From the NCBI GenBank assembly GCA_036925085.1, contig JAUPFP010000014.1, positions 431,001 through 495,000 on the forward strand: a DNA stretch of 64,000 nucleotides, in the 5' to 3' direction. The notes beneath the pieces were generated by a model. The model ran no database searches, had not been told where the DNA came from, and worked only from the letters and a program-made list of their open reading frames with translations. Of the stretch, positions 16,617-24,700 are shown in pieces; within the stretch, counting starts at the first letter, position 1; each line of letters opens with the position of its first letter. This DNA is from Brachycybe producta (taxonomy: Eukaryota; Arthropoda; Diplopoda; Playtdesmida; Andrognathidae). Both the position numbers and the translations under genes were made by a program.

Positions 16617-16624
16617 TATAAATA
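16617..16624 (+). promoter_or_regulatory. TATA box of element 2 LTR
   Basis: TATAAATA, about 10 bp upstream of a 12-bp inverted repeat (GTAGATTGAGAG, 16634-16645; complement 16709-16720) that brackets the probable start of R. Within it, AGATCGGA is repeated. Confidence 0.7.
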
Positions 16625-16738
16625 CAAGAGGTTGTAGATTGAGAGGACAGATCGGATAGATCAGGCAGATCGGACAGACCGTCTTTATGCTTAAGACCGA
16701 TGCGATATCTCTCAATCTACAGGACTCTCTGTTTATTG

Positions 16739-16744
16739 AATAAA
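16739..16744 (+). terminator. Polyadenylation signal in element 2 LTR
   Basis: AATAAA about 120 nt downstream of the TATA box; the 3' LTR copy is at 27394-27399. Confidence 0.6.
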
Positions 16745-17005
16745 AGAGCATTTTCATCATACGAATTCAATGTGTGGACTCAGTCATTTTATGGGAGTGG
16801 GACTTAGGATTATAGCCGCCACGTAGCCGATGTTTCCACCGGACAACGAAGTCTCCAGCAGCCGAGTGTAAGACGACATCTCTACAATATTCTCTACCAC
16901 AGGTCTCCTGAGGTACCGACCCTTGTGTCCCTGGTGGTTAAGTGTGCAACACAGGAGCCAATAGACCGAAAGACTTAATCATCAACATCCATTCGACACT
17001 TCTAG

Positions 17006-18700
17006 ATGGCTAGTAGAGATCTCTCTACTAACCCTACGGAAACGGGGATGTTACAAAATGGTGGAGGTGCGGGGTACCTCACTACAGATCCAGTAGAGAA
17101 TACCAATGATGTCGGAGTTACACCAGGTGGTAAAGGAAAAAAAGGCAGACCGAAATCGAAGTCGAAGACACGGGAGAAGGACGATACAAACCAAATGGAT
17201 GGAGAAGATCCACTTGAAGGTATCCTTCAAAATCTAAGTGCTGAAAGACGGGAGAGACTGATGGCCTGGTTCGAAGCCCAGCAACCATCAGGATCGATGT
17301 TACTCCGGAGCGGGCGTGGTGTAAGTACGGTTCAGCGTCATACGGTAGTCCGAGAAATGGATACCGGAGTGGAGCCCTCGTCGGCCCACGCTGAATCTCA
17401 GCGTCATACAGTGATTCCTGGATTGGACACTGAAGGGGAGCCCTCGTCGGCCCACGCTGAAAACCTAAGACAGGTTAATGTATTCCAGACGCCGCTCATG
17501 CTGAAGAAGAGTGGAGGGACCCAGAGAGGTCGCCTACCTGAGACTCCTATTCTACGGAGAGAGAACCCTGACCAGCTAGAGGATGAAAGCCTAACAAGTG
17601 AGGATCCCAGCGTAGAAGAGCTGGAAGGAAATCCAATTTGCAATCGTCATCGGACCTGTGAGGAGTTGGATGGGAAGTACAAGAGTCTTCACCCACTCCG
17701 GAATCTGGAGACCTTCAAAGGATTGACGTCTGTATACACCTTTCTGGAGGACTACGAGAGTATCGCAGATCTGGAGGACTGGAGCAACGTCCACAAGACC
17801 TACTACCTACGTAAGGCGGTAGAAGGGGACGTAGTACGTTGGTTATCCAATTTCTACAAAGAGAATAGAGGAAAGACCACGTGGGACTTCATACGGAGCG
17901 AGTTAATTGAAAGATTTGGACGTCGAGACGAGTTAGTGCAACTGAAGCTGAGGTTGGATACCATGCTCCAAAGGAAAGGAGAGGACACCAATCAGTTTTT
18001 GGGTCGCTACCTTGACTTGAGTAGAAAAGTGTTACCGGGGGTAACCGACAAATACCGGATTGTGGAATTTCGGCAGAAACTTCATCCGATTATACGTAAT
18101 GCTACACAGAATGCGCCGAATAGCAATCTGAAGCTGTACACTACATATATCAAGGATACCGAGGAAGTTTTGATGGCTGATGGGTTATGGATACCGGAAG
18201 GAACGATGGGTCAACAAACGACGACCCAGGTCTCCAAGGGTCCACAGAAGAATAACCAACGCCAAAATGCCAAACAGACGCAAGCAGTAATGGACGGAGG
18301 ACGTTCTTACGCGGTTGTTACTCAAGATCAAGCGGACCCAACGAACAACTCGACTCCATCAAATTCAAATAACCAAGCGCAACAGAAGACCAACCAGAAC
18401 TCGAATCAGCAACAAGGTCGTAAATGGAACCAAAGATATCCGCAGAAGAAAAACTACAATGGTCAGCAAACGCAAGATGGAAGTAAAACCCTGAAAGATC
18501 TCAGCACAGTAGAGTGTTATCACTGTCACGAGAAGGGTCACTTTTCAAGAAACTGCCCAAAGAAAGTAGTCGCGGATGGAACCGTTGGACTTGTTCAACA
18601 TGGAATGGCCACTGGAAAAAATGGCCAGCAGTATTTTGTCGTCAGCGAGAACGGGCAGAAGAAGTTCCTGCGAGAGGAAAACCCGGCTGATTTAAACTAG
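17006..18700 (+). CDS. gag: Gag polyprotein of element 2, initiated inside the LTR
   Basis: 564 residues if translation starts at the ATG at 17006; an in-frame TAG sits directly upstream. The first 16 or so residues are encoded by U5 and the next few by the primer-binding site. M64 (17195) is the first in-frame ATG downstream of the LTR and primer site. Residues about 43-55 are basic with GRPK, AT-hook-like. A 22-residue direct repeat lies at 110-131 and 132-153 (66 bp, 17333-17464). The capsid-like region is at about 225-345, an Asn/Gln-rich linker at about 405-490, and one CCHC knuckle at 504-517. The frame ends TTA AAC TAG, a slippery heptamer abutting the stop. Role: particle assembly and RNA binding. 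Confidence 0.92.
   Translation: MASRDLSTNPTETGMLQNGGGAGYLTTDPVENTNDVGVTPGGKGKKGRPKSKSKTREKDDTNQMDGEDPLEGILQNLSAERRERLMAWFEAQQPSGSMLLRSGRGVSTVQRHTVVREMDTGVEPSSAHAESQRHTVIPGLDTEGEPSSAHAENLRQVNVFQTPLMLKKSGGTQRGRLPETPILRRENPDQLEDESLTSEDPSVEELEGNPICNRHRTCEELDGKYKSLHPLRNLETFKGLTSVYTFLEDYESIADLEDWSNVHKTYYLRKAVEGDVVRWLSNFYKENRGKTTWDFIRSELIERFGRRDELVQLKLRLDTMLQRKGEDTNQFLGRYLDLSRKVLPGVTDKYRIVEFRQKLHPIIRNATQNAPNSNLKLYTTYIKDTEEVLMADGLWIPEGTMGQQTTTQVSKGPQKNNQRQNAKQTQAVMDGGRSYAVVTQDQADPTNNSTPSNSNNQAQQKTNQNSNQQQGRKWNQRYPQKKNYNGQQTQDGSKTLKDLSTVECYHCHEKGHFSRNCPKKVVADGTVGLVQHGMATGKNGQQYFVVSENGQKKFLREENPADLN
17059..17076 (+). promoter_or_regulatory. Primer-binding site, inside the gag frame
   Basis: TGGTGGAGGTGCGGGGTA, 3 nt after the LTR end, identical to the site in element 1. 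It lies within the gag reading frame when the 17006 ATG is used. tRNA-Ala is the likely primer (inferred from the CCTCCACCA end). Confidence 0.8.
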
Positions 18701-18735
18701 AAAGGGTGGCAGTAAAGAGGGGCCTACCGCCCTTT
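18691..18735 (+). promoter_or_regulatory. -1 programmed frameshift signal, element 2
   Basis: T TTA AAC (18691-18697) in the gag frame is followed at once by the stop TAG. Downstream, AAAGGGTGG (18701-18709) pairs with CCGCCCTTT (18727-18735), nine pairs including one G-U, with a 17-nt loop. If the helix is counted from the GGG, the spacer is 6 nt. pol is in the -1 frame, with no ATG nearby. Confidence 0.85.
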
Positions 18736-21700
18736 AAGAACGGAAAACCCTCTGGAAAACGACAAAATCGAAACGAAACAGCGATCGCCAATTCCCAAAA
18801 CATTGTGGACAAAGCTTTGTTGGGGGGGAATAGGGGCGTGAGCGAAGCTACCAATGTCACTAAAACTAGACGGAATGCTGGAGCACCGAAGAGACCATGC
18901 GATTTGGACACTCAAGGACTCCCTGAGCAATCGTCGGAGTTGTTAGTCGGCATTTCGAATGTCGCCACAACTAGACCAAAGGCTGGAGCACCGAAGAGAC
19001 CATGTGATTTGGACACTCAAGGACTCCCTGAGCAATCGTCGGAGTTGTTAGTCGGCATTACGAATGGAAAACGACAACGGAATTCACGAAAATATAAGAA
19101 GCTGCGAAAGGATACTGGTCGAAGGGGAGAAATCATCGAGGAGATATTTCCGGAACCCATCATCTGGTCACCTACGAAAGCTATGGTAGTTTACGCGAAT
19201 AGCTTGGAGGAAGCAAAGAGAATTGTGGAAGCCATGGAAACTGGAGTTAATCAAGACAGAATTGAGGGAGAGACCCAACAGAATTCTGCGGTGCCAGTCG
19301 GAATTGAGGGAAGAACCCAACAGAATTCTGCGGCGTGTATACCGGGGATAAGCAATGATGCTCAGGAAATCCCTCAAGATGTAACATCCAATGTTATTGC
19401 CTCGGGCAAGGCCGAAACTGATGCTAAGAAATCCAAGAAGGCTATTGTAAATGCAGCTATCGGTAGAGGAGATGATACCAGCAGGATCCCTGCGAACAGC
19501 GAGGTTATTGAATCCGTTGAAGTTGGAGATTTATTGAGGAGTAGGGCTTGTTGTCGAAAGAGTGTCGAAATCACTGTAGACAGCCTACTCACCTCATGCG
19601 AACTCATCGAGGTAGGAGATACTACGCCCGATGAGAGTGTTGCCAAGATTACCATTCAGGTTGACGGCACACCAGTTCGATTTTTGGCGGATAGCGGAAC
19701 TGGGTTCACTATCTTGTCAGGCACAATGGCCAAAGAGTACAGACTTCGATATGGACCAATCCGGAACGCACCTGCATTAGGCGCAGTAGGAGGGGTACCG
19801 ATTAAGGTACTGGGTCAGTTGTGGCCAACGTTCGAGTTGAACGGAAAGCAAGTAACGGCAAGGATGCTCATCATAGATGGAAAACGAGAAGCACTGCTGG
19901 GGAGAGACCTGGGAGCTGCGTTTGATCTCATCATTTCCATGAAGACCTCCAAGATCTACTTTGCTAATGAGATGTTCTACGAAGGAACACGAGAATTGTT
20001 GAAGAAAGGAAGTGCGCGTAGTAGCCTTCCCTGGAATTTCTTCAAAGAGTTAAAAGAGGAGGGATGTGCTCAGAATAGCCATCTGGATAACTCCTATGCC
20101 ATAAAAGCTAGAGAGGAAAGCTGCGTAAAAGCCCAAGGAAGGATTACGTTAAATCCGGGCCAGGCTTTGAACCTCAAAGTAGCTGCAGGGCGGATCATTG
20201 AGGAAAACGAAGTACTCATGATTGAAACGAACGATAGTCTCTTTAATCGAAAAGGCATCGTTGTGGCCAGCAGTGTGCTACAAGGGAATGGGACATCACA
20301 ACTGGAAGTCCAACTCCTGAATACCACACTGGAGTCCGTGGGGATTGGAGACCGCGAGACTATTGGACACTTCGAACTTCTAGAAGAACTAGAAGAAGAG
20401 CAAGCCTGCAAAGTTTCCGAAGAGGAAAACTTTAGAGACATCGGAGAAGCACCCGTTGATTTTGAAAGAGAAATTCAACTTGGTCCTGAACTGACAGATG
20501 ATCAAAGAGAAGAGTTGACGATCCTACTGAAGGAGTTCCAACCGATCTTCGCCTTTTCATCTAAGGACCTGGGAGCTACGAATTTGACCAAACACAAGAT
20601 CGAAACTGGAGATAATTTACCTGTTCGAGACACGTTACGAAGATGCGGGCCTGGGGAACGCATCGTAATTGATGAGACGCTAGAGGAGATGAAGAAATCT
20701 GGGGTTGTAAGGCCATCGAAATCGCCGTATGCATCGCCCATCGTCCTTGTAAAGAAGAAGGATGGCTCCTACCGTTTCTGTGTAGATTATCGGAAGTTGA
20801 ACGCGATTACAAAGGCAGACACTTATCCATTACCGAGGATTGATGATGCATTAGACTCCATGAGAGGAGCATGCTACTTCGCAACGCTGGATATGAAGAG
20901 TGGATACTGGCAGTTCGAGATGGAAGAAAGCGACATCGAGAAGACCGCATTTACATCTCATCGAGGATTGTTCGAGTTCGTAAGAATGCCTTTCGGACTC
21001 CGAAACGCTCCTGCCACTATGCAACGTGCATTGGACATCCTACTCGCCGGGCACAAATGGGAAACGTGCCTTGTCTACCTTGACGACATCGTAGTGTTTG
21101 GAAGAACGTTCGAAGAATTTTTGGAAAGACTGAGAACTATCTTGGACCTGCTGAGGACAGCAAACCTGAAGTTGCATCCAGTGAAATGCTTCTTTGGATT
21201 CCAAGAAGTGAAGTATTTGGGACACCTGATCTCGCCTGATGGAATTCGGCCAGATCCAGATAAGGTTGTCGCCATAAAGAACTTCCCAGTTCCTGACAAT
21301 GTAACCGCAATCAGAAGTTTCCTTGGATTGGCGGGTTATTATCGAAAGCATGTACCTGGATTTGCCAACATAGCGAAGCCAATGTCAGACCTTACGGGTA
21401 AAGATATACCGTTCGAATGGTCAGTTGACTGCGAGAATGCATTCCGCACGCTAAAGAATATGTTGTCGAAATCTCCATTGGTTGCCGTATATGATCCGAA
21501 GGCTGCAATATTTATGCATACTGATGCCTGTGGGTACGGAATTGGAGCAATGCTTTACCAGAAGTCAGAGGATAAACGAAGAAAGGAGATCATTGGAAGT
21601 GTCTCCAGAGTTCTAAGGGACGCGGAAAAGAACTACAGTACGACGGATAAAGAGTGCCTAGCAGTAATCTATGGAGTCACCAAGTTCCGGCCGTACCTGT

Positions 21701-24700
21701 TCCAGAAGCCCTTTACAATTGTGACGGATCACCACGCATTATGCTACATGAAAACTGCAGCACGTCTAGAAGGAAGACTTGGTCGCTGGCAGCTGCTAAT
21801 GCAGGAGTACGACTACAAAATCATCTACAAAGAGGGGAAACTTCACGTCGAAGCCGATTGCCTCTCAAGATATCCAGCAGGAGTGCCTGTTAACTGGAAG
21901 GCCATCCCAGAAGCGGAAGACCTAGATGACAGTGTGATCTTTAATGTAACCTTACAATGGGATTGGAAGGTGGAGCAAAAATTGGACCCAGAGATTTTGA
22001 AGATTCGTGAGGAGTTGCGTAGCCAACCAGAGTCACCTCTTCATAAGTTGTTTTGCGATTATGACAACAAGTTGTTCGCTTGTGTGTTTCACGGAAGTTC
22101 CGTACCCACACTCGTGAATGTGGTTCCAAAACATCTCATCCCAGAAGTAATGAGATTATGCCATGACGAGCCCGATGCTGGTCATGAGGGACAAACTAAG
22201 ACCTGGAATCGAGCCAGGCAAAGATTTTATTGGAATAACATGAAGCACGACATATTCGAATATGTGCGCTCATGTGAGATTTGTCAATTACACAAGCTGG
22301 GTACGGAGAAACCTGAAGGGTTCCTTCAAGAAATGCCCATTGGAAAGCCTTGTGATTGCTGGGGAATGGATTTCATTGGACCATTAGTACCGTCGGTTGG
22401 AGGAAACAAGCATATCTTGTTGGCAGTCGATTACGCCACTCGATATTGCGTTGCTAAAGCAGTAAAAAGCACAACCGCACTAATCGTAATGAACTTCCTA
22501 GCAAAAGACGTAAAGAGAATCTTCGGGATACCAGAGAAACTCATTTCGGATCGAGGGACGCCGTTTGTTGCGAAGAACACTCAAGAATTCTTGGAAATAA
22601 ACAAGATAGAGCACGAAACAACAACTGCCTACCATCCGCAAAGTAATGGTCTCGCCGAAAGGACGAATAAAAGCATTATTCAGACTATGAAAAAGTATCT
22701 GACTCCTGCGAAGAACCAGACTGATTGGGCAACGAAACTGGATGAAGTTTTGGAATCGTACAACTCATCTGTACATTCATCCACGAAGTTTACGCCGTAC
22801 AGACTCATGTTTGGGAGGGAGCCCAGAACTAAAGTAGACACCTTAGTTCCAGAACGACCAGTTATCGTGGATAACGAGGCAGGAAACCTCGTGGACGTTC
22901 GACAACAGGCGGAAGAACGCCAAGAAGAAGAACTAAGAACAGCCAGGGCGAACCTGAAAGCAGCACATGATCGTCGAAAGAAGTACTACGACCAAAGGCA
23001 TAAGAAGCCTTACGAGTACCAAATCGGACAGAAAGTACTTGTACGAGACATGCGAATCAGGCCTGGACAGAACAAGAAGTTCTTAACGAAATGGAGACAG
23101 GGATATACGATTGTGTCGAAAGTATCGGACACCGTATACCGATTGAGTTACGAGAATCGAGCTGGAAGATTAGTGGAGGACTCTGTAAACGTTGCAAACC
23201 TGAGACCACTATATGAGACTTACCAAAAGGACGGACCCAATGTTCCAACGACTGGAGACACCCTGGAGTCCATGGGTAACTCATCGCCAGAAGAATCCGA
23301 ATCGGAACCTGTAAAAGAAAAAGAAATGACAGCGTTTGTCAAGAAAAAGAACTTACCTTCGCGTAAGAAGAGATGTTGTGGACACTGCAGATGCCAAAAT
23401 GCTTGGATCGAATCTTCTGAGGATGAAGAAGAAATTGAGATAATTACGAAAGCAATCCGAAAGCATTCTGACCGTAACGTCGAAATCAGAAGAAAAATGG
23501 CAGCAGACGATAACCAGCAGCAATTCTCATACTTACCTGGCGAAGATGCGATGAAATTCACCAGAGAATATGGTAACAAGACGAATTTTACCATGGAAAC
23601 CATTGGATTTGTTGAAGAAATCAGCGAAATTCCTGAAGAAACGATGAAAATCGACGAAAAAGATGTAAATTCGCCGATGGAATTTCAAATGGAGGTGAAA
23701 AACGCGGAAGTTATCGATGAAACAACAAAAATGGACGATGATATCGATGCTAGTGACGCCACAGATGGAAATGACGTCCCACATAAGGAAGTGAACAGGG
23801 AGCGGTCAATGACGCTACCAAGCATAGAAGAAACACGTGGGCGGAGGGATACATTAAGTGAAATGTCTACTAGCCTCGCACCACTATGGATCCGGGTCCT
23901 ATTGTTTATCTTCTTCACAACTGACAGTTGTGCCCATGTGCTATACACATGTACCGGCACTATTTTTTGGCATCTGTATGATATCAAGGCGGATTATACC
24001 GTTATCAGCCATATTTTGGAAAGTTATAATTGCATCGTGGACAAATTGAGAAAATTCTGTTGTTTAATTTGGAAAAACATCGAAAGTTTACTTCTAATTG
24101 TGCCAATCGGGATTGTCATCGTGTGGAATTACGATTGGACTAAGAGAAAAGAGGATCGACGGCAAGGAAATGGATCGAAAAGGGTAAGAAGGAGTCAAGA
24201 GAAAAATGTACATTTCGGACTCCGGAAATCCAACTCTTTTTCTTTGTCCTTTCTCTTAAAAAGGAGTATCACCATGCAATCTCCGCTAGAAAACCTCTAC
24301 GACGATGTGGCCACTACCAGGCAAGGTTGGGGTCACGGTGTCCGTGGGCCCACCTTGCAGGGTCGTGCCCACAAAAGAGGACGATATTTTGAACGGCAAA
24401 ACGAAATCAGACCAAGCTCCATCGTGCCGATAGAAGGCGGATCCAAGCTGATCTTCGATACAGCAGCAGTGGCGCTGGAAAAAGAGATCGAAGATGGATT
24501 ATGGGACCACGCGATTGTTCCAAGCCTGACTGAGCAACAAAAGAAGCGGCAGTCGGAAAAGATTCTGCCAGGAGTCGTCGGGGCCGGTCAGCCCAACTTC
24601 TTTAACGCCATCAGACCCGGAGAGTTTGCTCCCGGAGGCGCAGAACCAAAGAACTGGGGCAAAGAAGGTGATCCAAACGACACCAGCGAGTGGACCCCTG

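Larger units (their letters stand above)
16206..17055 (+). repeat. 5' LTR of element 2
   Basis: 850 bp with perfect 6-bp inverted ends TGTAAC/GTTACA. U3 contains a row of hairpins (16305-16570). TATA is at 16617 and AATAAA at 16739. The gag ATG at 17006 lies inside the LTR, 50 bp from its end. Long antisense frames here (for example 16223-16570, minus) are by-products of the palindromes. Confidence 0.95.
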
